NCBI RefSeq assembly: GCF_000321225.1
Contig: NW_004451412.1
Span: 482,297 to 546,296, forward strand
Origin: Odobenus rosmarus divergens
Taxonomy: Eukaryota > Chordata > Mammalia > Carnivora > Odobenidae
Length of the DNA stretch: 64,000 nt
Reading direction: 5' to 3'
This document shows, in pieces, positions 46,965 to 59,400 of this stretch. The notes under the pieces were generated by a model, which was not told the DNA's origin, searched no databases, and saw nothing but the letters and a program-made list of their open reading frames with translations. The position numbers and the translations under genes are program-made. Position 1 is the first letter of the stretch. Each line of letters opens with the position of its first letter.

Positions 46965-47435
46965 AAATACCTACGAGATCTTCAGCATTGACGTAATTTC
47001 CTTTTCAAGTTGAAGTTTTTGCCAATTTCAATGACCATCTAAAAGCAAGCTCATATTTACATAACTTTTGTTGAGAAAGAAATATTTAAAGGCATTTTAT
47101 GTGCTACCTTGTATTTTTTACTAGATGTCATAAAGTAATGAGTAGGGGCAAATAAAATGTTTATCTCAATCCTAAATTGGAATTGAATGGTCTGCATCTC
47201 AGAGAAAATACCACCACACAGCCTCCTTACTCCACGTGTGAGCTGTAGAACCCAGCAATGGCTGGGGCTGAAAGCCTGTGGGAAAGGCAGTTTCCGGCTC
47301 CACGCCAGACCTGCTTACTCACAGGCCTACACACCAGGGCACATGAGTGAGGTGAGTGAGGCCCTCACACCTTGGGTGCCACAAAACTGATTAAGATACT
47401 GTTCTATTATTTTTTTTTTTAATAAAAAATAGTAC

Positions 47436-47540
47436 TTGGGGCACTTGGCTAGCTCATTTGGTAGAGCATGTGACTCAATCTCGGGATCGCTTAGTTCAAG
47501 CCCCATGTTGGGCTTAAAGATTACTTAATAAAATATAAAT
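47436..47540 (+). mobile_element. Short tRNA-type SINE
   Basis: GGGGCACTTGGCTAGCTCAT head, GCCCCATGTTGGGCTTAAAG middle, TTACTTAATAAAATATA tail. Older subfamily. Confidence 0.82.
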
Positions 47541-48156
47541 TAGTACAAATTCCATTGTGAACAAATACCAAAATTTTAAATAAAGACAGGGGTATTACTG
47601 ATTTGTCTTTGTGCCTCAGGATCCATATGGCTTAGTAAAGCACTCTTTCAGCCCTCTCAATTGGAATGTGCATTTTATTTTAGCAAGAGCTGCAGGTGGT
47701 TAATACACATGTTAAGATTTAAGAAGCACTGATCTAAAACTTGGCAGAAGATACGCTGTTCTTTTGGCCAGTCTGTACCTCAGTCCCCTTTCTAGGTTTG
47801 GGGAAATCTCCCAGCTCATGGGTCTTGCCCTCCCCTCCCACCACCCCAGATGAAATGCCTGATACGTGCTTTGCTGTACCCTCTCACGGGCACGGAACCG
47901 GTTTCACTTGAAACTGGAAGAGACTCTGCATTTATCTCCCAATTCAACTCTGTGTGGAAGTCTGGCAGCGGCGGGGAATGGTGTCTAGTGTTTGTTAGTA
48001 GAGCATTTAGAGCTTCAAGGACAGCAGCTTGTGTCTTCCCCAGGCCAAAGTCATGGTGATTTCAGGCATAATAATTGTTCCTGGCTGTAGAGCTCTAGCC
48101 CTGTCCCAATTCTCTAAGCTATTCAATATTCTTTTTTAAAAATTCTTTTCTGCTTA

Positions 48157-48315
48157 GGGGCGCCTGGGTGGGTCAGTTGAGCGTCTGCCTTCGGCTCAGG
48201 TCATGATCCCAGGGTCTTGGGATCGAGTCCCGCATCGGGCTCCCTGCTCAGTGGGGAGTCTGCTTCTCCCTCTCCCCCTCGCTCGTGCTCGCTCTCTCAA
48301 AATCCTAAAAAAAAA
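48157..48315 (+). mobile_element. CAN-SINE, intergenic
   Basis: Head GGGGCGCCTGGGTGGGTCAG; perfect 16-bp target duplication AATTCTTTTCTGCTTA at 48141-48156 and 48316-48331. Low divergence from the family suggests a fairly recent insertion. Confidence 0.94.
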
Positions 48316-49854
48316 AATTCTTTTCTGCTTAAAATAGCCTGTTGACTTCTATAGCTTGCAGCTAAGAATTCTGGCATGTTTGATATTTGGGACTTTACTG
48401 AAGAATAAATGGACAAATGAAATTGATACCATAGTATCAATTTTCTAGTAGAGAGGAAGGGAAGGTAAACAATAGGAAACATTTTTGTTACTTTAAGTGC
48501 TTTAGCACAAGCGTCTGATGTAATATGCCCTAAATAGTTACTACTACCACTAGTGGCTAATTTCCTAATATCCTAGGGAAAAAAAAAAACTGCTTTATTA
48601 CCTGAACTAGATCATGAAATTTCAAAGAAAATTGAGACATCTGTCCATCGATTTGAGTAATTTAAGTGATGTGGGAAAGAAGAACACATAACTTCTGTTC
48701 CAGTAATCTTCACTACTACCACCCAAAACTTACTACCCTAATATACTACCCTAAAACCTAGTGGCTTGAAACAACTGCCATTTTATTATTTCTCAGGATC
48801 CTGTGGGTGAGGCATCAGGATAGCCTGAAAAGCTGGGGGTTGGCTGGAATGCCGAAGGCAGATGTGTGTGGCTTCACCTGTCCCTGTGATCTGGCTTTCT
48901 CAGGTTTTATAGCGCAGTGTCAGGGCCCCTCCCTTCCCACATTCTCCGTCTGGCCGCCAGATTTGAGGTGGCAGCTCAGGCATCCCATGAAAGCAGAAGC
49001 TGCCAGGACTTCTTAAAGCTCAGGCTCAGAAGTGACAATAGTGTCACCTCCACTGCACTCTATTGGCTAAAGCAAACCACGGACTAAGTCTAAGTCCAAG
49101 AGAACAAGGATGCAGAAAGGGCATAGCTCCCGGGAGGAGGTACAGTTCACGGGGGGCAACTTCATGCCAGGCAAATGCAGCTATGAGCAAAGTGCTCTGG
49201 GACTGGAGAAGCAGCTCCAGCCCCCAACCATACATATTATGAGAAATCAGGATACTTAAGAGTATATAGGGTTTTTTCCCTTCCTGGTTTTCTTTGTGTT
49301 CCCTTCCACCAAGCCAGTGAACAAAAAGAAACCTACAACCACAAAATCTAATAAATTGAGAAACAGAGGTACAAAAATATTCACTAACTTTTGTGTATCA
49401 AAAAATTGAAAAAAGAGGGTAAATCAACTTAAAACTCTACTGAAGAGACAGATCTATAGATATAATACTGGTATCTTGTTCATTTAAAAATACTAAATAA
49501 GGAACCTAATTTGACAAAAAGATCCTACCTTTGAGAACCTTTTGTTAGGAATCTCACTGTAAATAGGTAAATGGTGCATAACATCATGAACTAAGTTTTT
49601 AACCCACCAGGTATATTCTGATCTTCTTTTTCACAGAAGTCTTCTATGAAAAAGAAAAAAGAAAAAAAAAATCCAAAGTAGAATATCTGTAGCCTAATTA
49701 AAAGAAATTACAGAAAGAAAATTCAAGAAATGAAAAGGAAATTAAAAGAAAGTGGTACTAAATAAATTGATCTTTTTTGTCCTATAATACCTTTTAAAAG
49801 CATTTGTTGCTCCTATAGGAAGTAAAATATGATCATTCTCCAATAAAGACAAGT

Positions 49855-49953
49855 TTCTTAGGCAAAATATAATCTTTAATATAAAATAAGACTATCCAAA
49901 TGCTCTATAATATTTTCAGATGTCTCAGATAATCCAATAAGGACTGAACTTGA
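49855..49953 (-). other. AASDH: AASDH 3' UTR (short)
   Basis: About 100 nt of AT-rich sequence after the stop. The minus-strand ATTAAA at 49880-49875 is the nearest poly(A) signal, placing cleavage near 49855; a longer UTR cannot be excluded. Confidence 0.55.
49875..49880 (-). terminator. AASDH: AASDH poly(A) signal ATTAAA
   Basis: TTTAAT on the + strand reads ATTAAA on the transcript strand, 74 nt after the stop codon; T-rich sequence follows downstream on the - strand. Confidence 0.5.
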
Positions 49954-50343
49954 TTATATTTGATAGCCACCCAACAAATCCAGACAATAAACATAATTAT
50001 TTCTGCATCCAATAAGAAGCATTGATTCCCAGACCACAGGAGAAGAGAAAACTTCCCCAGGAAGTTCATATACACTTTGCAATTGTCCACTCTTAGATTC
50101 CAAGATCCACAGTTTCCCATCAGTAGATGCTGCTGCCAGCAACATTTCATTGTTACCTTCTTGGTAACGGAAAGCAAACGGTGTTGCATACACCCGTGAA
50201 GTAGTTTCAAATTTCCACTGGAGGTGACCTTTCATATTACAACAGTAGATAAAGCAATCATGGGAACCAAAAAATATTTCTTGCTCTGATGCTGAGGCAC
50301 ATGGGGATGAAAAGATTGGTTCACTGGTAGAGAACTGCCAAAC
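49954..50343 (-). CDS. AASDH: AASDH last exon: final blades and stop
   Basis: Acceptor TATCATCCTTCAG, then VWQFSTSEPIFSSPCASASE, FFGSHDCFIYCC, MKGHLQWKFETTSRVYATPF, LLAAASTDGKLWILES and the C-terminus YVYCLDLLGGYQI followed by TAA at 49956-49954. 129 residues; closes the propeller. Confidence 0.96.
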   Translation of the reverse strand, partial: VWQFSTSEPIFSSPCASASEQEIFFGSHDCFIYCCNMKGHLQWKFETTSRVYATPFAFRYQEGNNEMLLAAASTDGKLWILESKSGQLQSVYELPGEVFSSPVVWESMLLIGCRNNYVYCLDLLGGYQI

Positions 50344-50447
50344 CTGAAGGATGATAAAGACAAAAATAATTCATTCATCTAATTTCAATTCTCCTGTACA
50401 GTGAAGCTCTGTTCTTAATACAAATGTAAGCGGTGAAGGCTACTGAA

Positions 50448-50480
<33 letters not shown>

Positions 50481-53400
50481 AAATAATGGCTTCTTCTGAA
50501 AAGCATTCTCAAATTAGACTTCTGTCCCAGGGGTAAAGTCTAGAACAAAATACAATGGAGTCTTATTACATGAGTCACTGCTATGCACAACAGAATGAAA
50601 TAAAATTAATTTTGAACCCCATTCAAGGAGGAGCTACTACTACTATGTTTAGAGATGCAATGTTCAAAGACAAAACTGCACTCAGTTTTCAATGTATCTA
50701 ATTAAAAACTGTACCTTATTCTATTCTCCCAATGTAAGGAAAAAGAAGTGGGCTGAAAAGAAGAGTTTCTGTGCAAGAATTGAAATTAAAGGTTTAAACA
50801 AAAAGCTAGGAGTTGTGGGTCTGCCCTGTGGATATAGACTATCTGCTTATTTTAAAGCTACCACAGACAAACCTGTCAGCCAATATTTTGAAGAAAAGAC
50901 AAGGAGGAAAAGGCCTAAGTCAAGACCATGTTTGCAAGTGCACAGTAACAGCAGCATAAGAAAAACAAAATGAAGTCAGTGGACATCTTCACGAAATAGG
51001 ATTTGTACTCCTAATTCTGTCCCTCACTTGGACAAAATCACTTTCATCTTTCTATGGTTCATCCAAAAAAAAAAAAAAAATTGCCTCTTCTTACTTCTTA
51101 GGAATCTAAGGTGAGAATATATTCAAACTATTTTGTAAATAAAATATTAAGTGAACTATTATAATAAAAGATTTCATCACAAAGTAATTGTCACACAGCA
51201 AGAGGAAGTGCTAGGCTATGAGGGCTGAAAGTAGAATGAAAAGCACCAGAATCCACTTGGCCATGAATGGACTAACTCAGGTTGGAACTTGTGCGCTCAA
51301 GACAACCAACCCCCCAGATCACACACCCAGCACCAGCTGTGCTAGCAGTGACAGTGGCCTGTGGATACACAAGTGGAGATGATGCTCCCAACAAAAAAGA
51401 TCTCATGCCGCCGAGAAGAAGCCTCCCTGCCGATCATGAAGTTGCAGATGGGACGTCCATTCAATGCAATTTGGGTTATGCAACCTATTTCCATTTTCAT
51501 AGAAAAAGCAGGGGCTTTTTTAAATGTTCAAAACCTCAACAGAAGTTATAATAAAATTGGCTAAAAGCTGGTAAAGGTTTTAAAATTAGAGGAGGGCATG
51601 GCACAAGTAGAACAATGCTTGAGTAGAATCTTCAATCTACTATCCCATCATGCAAAAATTAAGAAACCCACTGCTTGACAGTTAAAATCAAACTAGTTTT
51701 CAACACTGAGTTGAATGATGATGTTTATAAAATTTTACTTTAGTTGTCACCAACTATCATGACTTGGAGAAAGATACATAAAACAGAACCAGAGATTTTT
51801 CACCTGTTCTCCAAAGTGAGAAAAGCAGAGTAAATTCCCATCCACACAGCCAATACAAACATACTGCAGGCAACACCGTGGAGAAGAAAATAGTGGTTTT
51901 CCACAGGAATGTTTCCAAACTCTGTTCCCAGTAGCCTGCCATGGGCAAAAAGCAATTCACAGCATTTAAGTCATTCTACTAATCAATTACCCTTTATAAA
52001 ACAAACTCATATATCTCCCAGAGGCAAAGCTATAAACATCACAATAAGCTATAATGGTATGCTGATGTCATAAATGAAGCTAGTACATATACCCAGCTAT
52101 AAAATTAGTGCTCTTTATGAGAGCTGAGATAAAAACTTACAATAAAACCAGGAAATAATTAGTATATAAGATCTATCCTCAAACCATTCTAAGTTCGAAT
52201 ATCATTGAGAAAATTCTGCCAATTTAAAAAACAGATAAAAGACACACATAGAATTTCTATTTTCTCATCTTTCTAGACTTCATGTCAATCATTTTTAATG
52301 AGTTCTGGTTCAGTAAGAGCTCGACTATATCTAATTAAAAACTTTCAAGTTGCAAAGATAAAACATTTAAAAAATAGATAATAAAATCAATACATATTTT
52401 ATGCCTACAGGATTTATAGCCAGTAAATGTCCTCCCAGTGTAGCCACATATAAATGTTGTGGAATCAGGCTCAAACAAGGGGAAGAAAAGACCGTTCCTC
52501 CACATTTTAACTTCCAAACACACTTCTTTTTCTGCAAATAAGAGCAAATTAATTGGTTTCTGTTGGTGGTTAATAAATCTACATATCCTAATCCTCGTGA
52601 TACTACATCTATTTAGTTAATGTAGCTTTTTATTTTTAGTATAAAAGTAATATAGGCTACTTGTAGAGATTCAAGTTAGTATAAAGAAGACAAGGACCAC
52701 CCAGAGACAACCACTGTTAATAGTTTAGCATTTTCCCTTTTGATCTTTTTGGGACATACACAATATAGTTGAGATCATTCTGAATATATACTTGGTATCT
52801 AATTTTTTTTTTAAGATTTTATTTATTTGAGAGAGACAGAAAGAGAACAAGCAGGGAGGAGGGGCAGAGGGAGAGAGAGAAGCAAACTCCCCACTGAGCA
52901 GGGAGCCCAATGTGGGGCTCGATCCCAGGACCCTGGGACCATGACCTGGCTGAAGGCAGACGCTTAACTGACTGAGCCACCCAGGCGCCCCTACTTGGTA
53001 TCTACTTTAGCTCACTTATTTGGTAAAATTCTTCAGATATTACTTTAACGCATAATATCCCATTTGAAGATAAAATAATTTATCACTGAAAATTGTTTAG
53101 AACTAATTTCCTGGTATTATGAACAACTTAGGAATAGACATCTTGGTGTAAATACATGTCCATGTCTCTGACTGGTTTGCCAGGATAGAAAAATTTTACT
53201 TAATCAAAGGATATGAGGGGCACCTGGGTGGCTCAGTCGTTAAGCGTCTGCCTTCGGCTCGGGTCATGATCTCAGGGTCCTGGGATCAGCCGGGAGCCTG
53301 CTTCTCCCTCTGCCCCTCCCCCTGGCTTGCACTGTCAAATTAATGAATAAAATCTTAAAAAAAAAGGGGGGGGTATGAAAGTTACCTGTGGCCAATCTGT

Positions 53401-56400
53401 TTTCCTCAGAGGCTTCACTAGTTACAACCTCCCCCTACTCTTCACCAGCATTTACCATACCATTCTGATCTAATACTATCTGTTTCTTCATTACATAGTT
53501 TAAAATTTTCATTCCTTTGATTATTAAAGGTATGAAACATTTAAATATATTTACTAGGCATTTCTTCTTTGGGGTCTTTTATGTTTATATCTCTTGTTTT
53601 TTTTCTATCTGGGTCTTTATAATTTGTTTTTGTTCTTTATTTCCATTTATTCTTATCAATTATTTTTAACCATCACATTTGCTTCAAATTATTTCCCCAA
53701 CTTATCAGGTCTTACTGGTATTTTCCTTTGTGACTCTTTTCTATTGTCAAGACAGTATTCTAAGTTTTTTATATTTAAGAACTCTGAGTAGCAAATTTAT
53801 TTATGAAAATCTGGTTAGGAAGTTAAAAATGTCTTCAGATATTAAGACTGTTAATTAACTCATTCTTCCCAGACAGACCACAATGCTAAACTTAGGGAAT
53901 AGTTAATATCTGCTCCCTTAGTCAAGAGCACCTGACAGTTTCACACTCTTCTAAGTTTATGATAAGAAACTGATGAGGTGAGTTCTTACATAAATATCCA
54001 ATGCATATGCATGCTGGTCGTGAGATCCAATGTAAAGGAGTCCTGTGGTTGGATCCACGGTTGCTGAGCTTTTGACAGCATCCTCAGTAGGAAACATCCA
54101 GTATTTTTCTCCACTATTACTTTTCAGAACATAGACTAACCCATTATAACAGCCTGTTGGGAAACAAAATAGAAAAGATGAGATTTAAATATGTCACTGG
54201 AAAATAATTCTTTAGCCTAAATCATGACAATTTATATTTGATGCTCTTCATGTGTACATCTGTGTTCAGCTCAGATTTAAATTTCAGCAATGTAAAGCAG
54301 AAACCAAACAGTAACCATTAGTAAAAAATACTTATTTAGTAGGTATACCTTATTTTGTTTAAAGTACCCTAAAGTGCTTCACTACTGAGAAAACACTCTC
54401 CACTGCAGTGGAGAGAGGCTTTGACAGACCCAGAATCAAATCTCTTCATGGCCATCCTGGGGAAACTACCCAGCATCACTGAGCCTCAGATTATTTTTCT
54501 GCGGCATGTGGATACATCTACTCCTTAATGTGATAATTAAGATAATATGGATAAGTACCCAGTGCATAGAAGGTGTTCAAGAAATGCTAACGTTAACAAT
54601 AGCCAGCCTTCACTGAGCTTTTACCTTGTGAAGTATTCTAAGAATTTTACATCTATTAATTCATGGAATCCTCCCAGTGAGGCAAGTACTATTATATCTG
54701 CATTTTACAGATGACAAAAGGAAGCACAGAGAGCTTAAGTTACTAGGGTAAAACTATTCAGCTGACATGGCAGAGCGAGGACTGAATCCAAGAAGTCAAG
54801 CTCCAGAGCCCATGTACTTTACTACAGCAGACTGCTTCTCCCAAACTGCTGCAATGAATGGGAGGCTAGGGCAGTAGTCCCTAACTCCGGGCAGCCAGAG
54901 TAACCCAGGGGGAAGCAGGAATGCTCAAAACCTACAAAGTGAAGATCACTCAAGTTCCCTGCAGTGCGTGTAAATCAGGGGAAGTTGACTTTGGGCACTG
55001 GCCCACCATTCTCTCCTCGGCTCTGCCTATGCTTATTACCACAGCTGCTCACTTGAGGCCCAATTCCAGAATAACTGTGGTGCTGTTTTCTTTCGAGCAG
55101 TTACTACTTAGTAGCAAGAAAGTGGTCTGCTTAGTGATGGTGAAGAGAAATGTCCTACACAGTGCAGTACCCCACGACTCAGCTGGGTAATGAAAAATTT
55201 CCTTCAGTTCAGTTCATTTCCAGAAGGAAATCTTTGTGACGTTGGGTTTGGCAAAAATTTCTTGGATAGGACATCAAAAGCATGGTCCATAAAAGAAAAT
55301 AAATGACAAACTGGACTTCATTAAAATTAAGAACTTCGGGTGCCTGGGTGGCTCAGCTGGTTAAGCAACTGCCTTCGGCTCAGGTCATGATCCTGGAGTC
55401 CGGGGATCGAGTCCCGCATCGGGCTCCCTGCTCGGCAGGGAGTCTGCTTCTCCCTCTGACCCTCTTCCCTCTCGTGCTCTCTCTCATTCTCTCTCTCAAA
55501 TAAATAAAATAAAATAAAATAAATAAAAAAATAAAAAATCTGGAAAAAAAATAAAATAAAATAAAATTAAGAACTTCTCGAGCGCCTGGGTGGCTCAGTC
55601 GCTAAGTGTCTGCCTTCGGCTCAGGTCGTGATCCCAGAGTCCCGGGATGGAGCCCTGCATCGGGCTCCCTGCTCAGCAGGAAGCCTGCTTCTCCCTCTCC
55701 CACTCTCCCTGCTTGTGTTCCCTCTCTCGCTGTCAAATAAATAAAAAAATCTTTAAAAAAAATTTTTTTAATAAAATTAAGAACTTCTCTTCAAAAGACA
55801 TGATGTTAATGAAAGAAAGGGGGGGAAAAAGCCACAGACTAGGAGAAAATATGCAAAACATATATCTGATAAGGGACTTGTATCCAGAATACATAATATT
55901 CTCAGAACCCAATAAGAAAACAAATGTAGCAAAAAACTAGGCAAAAGATCTGAAGAGACAGGTCATAAACGATACACAGATGGCAATTAAGTTCATAAAA
56001 AGAAACATCATTAGTCACTAAGGAAATGCAAATTAAAACCATAATGAAATACCACACCATAACAATCTGAATGGCTAAAATAAAAATTATTTTCAAATTC
56101 ACCATGCCAGGTGTTAGCAAGGATGTGGAACGACCTCTCACATATTGATGGTGGTAATGCAAAGTGGTTCAGTCAACTTGGAAAACATTTTGGGCATTTT
56201 TTACTAAAATTATGCTTACTGTATAATCTCCACCTCCTAGGTACTGACCCAAGTGAAAAACTTATATTCACACAAGATCCTATTCACAAATGCTACAGCA
56301 GTCTTATTCATAATTATCAAAAACTGCGGGGAAAAAAACTGGAAATAACCCACATGTGGACAAAATATGGTATATCCACACAACAGAATACTTCCAGCAA

Positions 56401-59400
56401 TTAAAAAAAAAACCTCTTGGGGCGCTTAGGTGGCTCAGTCAGTGGAGCGTCCCGCTCTTGATTTAAGCTCAGGTATTGATCTCGGGGCTGTGAGACTCAG
56501 CCCCATGTCTGCCTCTCTACCATCCCCCCACCCCAGCTCACATGGGCTCTCTCTTGCTCAAAAAAAAAACAAGCCTGTTGATACATGCAACAATATGGAT
56601 GGATCCAAACACATATTAAGTAAAAGAAGCCAGACTCAAAAGCAAAAACTAGAAAAAGTAAAACTAGAGGGACAGAAAACAGATCAGTGGTTGCCTGGGG
56701 TTAGGAGTAGGAGGAGGGATGACTACAGAGTGACACAGAACCTTTTGAGTAATGAACTCTTGATTGTGGTAGTGCTTATGTGACAGTACACATCTGTCAA
56801 AACACAGAGCTATAAAGAGGGTAAGTTTTACTGTATGTAAATTATATCTTAATTTAAAAATGTTGGGGCACCTGGGTGGCTGAAGTCAGTTAAACCTCTG
56901 ACTTTGGCTCAGGTCATGATCTCAGGTCCTGAGATAAAGCCCCAGGTCGGGCTCCCTGCTCAGCACGGAATCTGCATCTCCCTCTGCCCCTCCCCCTGCT
57001 CATGCTTGCTCTCCCTCTCAAATAAATAAAGAAAATCTTAGAAAAAAATGTTTGAAGTACTAAGTGACCACCATGTGCCACAGGCCTTGACTCTTGGGCT
57101 ACAAACAGTAACTTACATGAGCTGACTTTCAGGATGGGAATGACACGTGTGAGCAACACGATCACTAAGTTTCCTGTAGCATATGTTTCAAAATGTACAT
57201 GGGCAAGAGGGAAGGATCAAACTCAGATTCAAGTAGATACCAGCTAGGATACCACAAGTAGGGAGACATACTCCTAACCGCTTCGCACAAGATTCGATAA
57301 GCAGACAAAGTAAAACTTTATGTAGCAGAGGGAGTAAAGAGAACGGTAGTCAAGGAGAGGCATTACACCTGGACCCCATATTCTTAAAGTAAAAGTCACA
57401 TACCTTAGTGAAACTGAATAGCAGCTGGTAGCTAACACTTAATGAGTCAGTACCTTGCAACGTATCAAAGGATTCATAAGCAATGATCTCACTTCACCTT
57501 CTCCAAAGCTCAATGATGTATGTGGAATTTAAGAAACCAAACAAATGAGGGTGGCGAGGTGGGGGTGGGGGTGGAGAGACAAACCAAGAAACAGACAGTT
57601 AGCTCTAGAGAACAAACTGATGGTTGGGGGGTGAAACAGGTGATGGGGATTAAAGAGGACACTGGTCATGATAAGCACTGACTAATGTATAGAATTGCTG
57701 AGTCACTATATTGTACACCTGAAACTAATGTAACACTATGTTAACCATACTGGAATTAAAATAAGAAACTAAAAAAAAAAGAAAGCTCTATGATGATTGT
57801 AGTGGTTTTAAAATCTGTCCACAAATTCTCTGATACTCTTCCTTTCAAGAGCTGGAGGCTAAATTCCCCTCCCCTTGAGTACAGGCCAGGCTCAATGATG
57901 TGCTTCTAATGAACAGAAGCAAAAATGATGGTACGCAACTTTGGAGACTAAGGCATAAAAGTACTGCATTCCTCCTCTCCCCCTCCCTCCCCTCCGTCCT
58001 GCCTCCACCTCTCGGAGCACTCACTCTGAGGGAAGTTAGCTGCCAGGTTGTAAGGACACTCAAGGTTGTGAGGCCCACATGACAACAAACTGGAAAGCTT
58101 CCGGTCAAGCTCGAACCAGCTCAGAACTGAAGCCTTCTGCTGGCCGCAGTATGAGTCAGCTGTCCTGGAAGTAGATTTTCTAGCCCAAGTCAAGCCTTCA
58201 GATGACTGCAGCCACATGGGAAACCCTGAACCAGGACTTCCAGCTAAGCTGCTCCTTTCTGACCTCAGAAACTGGTACGTGTTTGTTACTTAATCTAAAC
58301 TGTTAGGTTTTGGGACAATTTACGATGCAACATGTTTTATTTTTTATACCCATACATTCATAAGAACACATGAGGTCCTAAGAGGTTTCAGCAACTTGTC
58401 AAAGTTCACAGAGCTGAGAACAGTTTTAGAGCTAGGTTCAAATCCAGAGACTAGGACCCAAGGCCCACACTGTGAATTAGCATGTGGGTAACCATTATTC
58501 TTTTCTTTTTTAAAGACTTTATTCATTTGACAGAGAGAGAGCGAGCCAGAGAGGGAACACAAACAGGGGGAGCAGGAGCGGGAAAAGCAGGCTTCCTACA
58601 GAACAGGGAGCCTGACGCGGGGCTAAATCCCAGCACCCCGGAATCATGACCTGAGCCGAAGGCAGACACTTAACGACTAAGCCACCCAGGCGCCCCAACC
58701 ATTACTCTTTAACAACCACCAAACCCACCATACGTAAGTTTTTAAATTTAACTTGCTCGTACTAGCATTATCATATGGTAATTAAGTTTAACTCTATAAA
58801 CCTCAAATTCAGAAACTTACCTACTACAATAAAGTTTCCACACTTAGATACACACGCTGAGGATTCAATTCGATCTCCCAAAATCTGTTCCCATTTCACC
58901 TTCCCAGAGTGAAGGTCAATTGCCATCATTCTGTGAGAATGGGAGCCAATGTACACAGTTGTGGATGACTTATCAACAGCGGGGATTACAACTAGAGGTG
59001 AAGCATCCACGCATTTGCCCGTGTCTGACCTCCATCTCACATGTAGCTCCATTTTCTTGGCTGCTGTTACACATGTTCCCTCTTCAGAAACGTCTGCAAC
59101 ATGGGATAGATCTTTTGACTTCCCAGTAAGAGCTGGAGGATTTAAGCTTTTCACATTTTGAATATTAGTCTGTGAAATTAATTCAGAAGAATGAGCTGAA
59201 GAGCAAAGTCCTAACTTAGTTAAAAATTTAGTATTCAGTGACAAAATCTGACTCCCTCTGCTCACTGCAGTAAAAGCAGTTAGCTCGTTGTCACAACTTA
59301 ACGTCATAACAGATTTCTGATGTAAAGATTTTCCACTGGTTTCTTCTTGATTAATGTTGCTGAATTTTCTTTTCGTGGCATAATTCTTGCTAAATACCAG

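Larger units (their letters stand above)
44317..46985 (+). other. CRACD: CRACD 3' UTR
   Basis: About 2.7 kb from the stop codon to the inferred cleavage site. It contains no plausible coding exon and no young SINE. It is AU-rich in its last kilobase and carries a UUAUUUAUU element at 44369-44377. Stretches near 45075-45225 and 45545-45660 look like decayed hAT/MER5A-type relics (weak similarity from memory). The end is inferred from the poly(A) signals near 46842 and 46959. Confidence 0.75.
46986..49854. other. Intergenic spacer between convergent CRACD and AASDH
   Basis: AT-rich; two SINEs, and a stretch at about 48700-49200 that looks like an old interspersed repeat of unknown family. No gene seen. 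Confidence 0.6.
52532..53989 (-). other. AASDH intron with two SINEs
   Basis: Carries SINEs at 52802-52991 and 53217-53366 and a T-rich stretch at 53500-53780. Confidence 0.7.
55270..56860 (+). mobile_element. L1 ORF2 3' fragment with SINE insertions
   Basis: CAAACTGGACTTCATTAAAA, TCTGATAAGGGACTTGTATC, GCAAATTAAAACCATAATGA and ATGGATGGATCCAAACACAT are L1 ORF2 C-terminal sequence. Many stops. Confidence 0.85.
54154..58820 (-). other. AASDH intron, repeat-rich (4.7 kb)
   Basis: Contains MIRs, an L1 3' part with several SINEs, an L1 3' end and an MLT1-type LTR relic, all listed separately. The piece 54870-55260 is unassigned. Confidence 0.7.
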
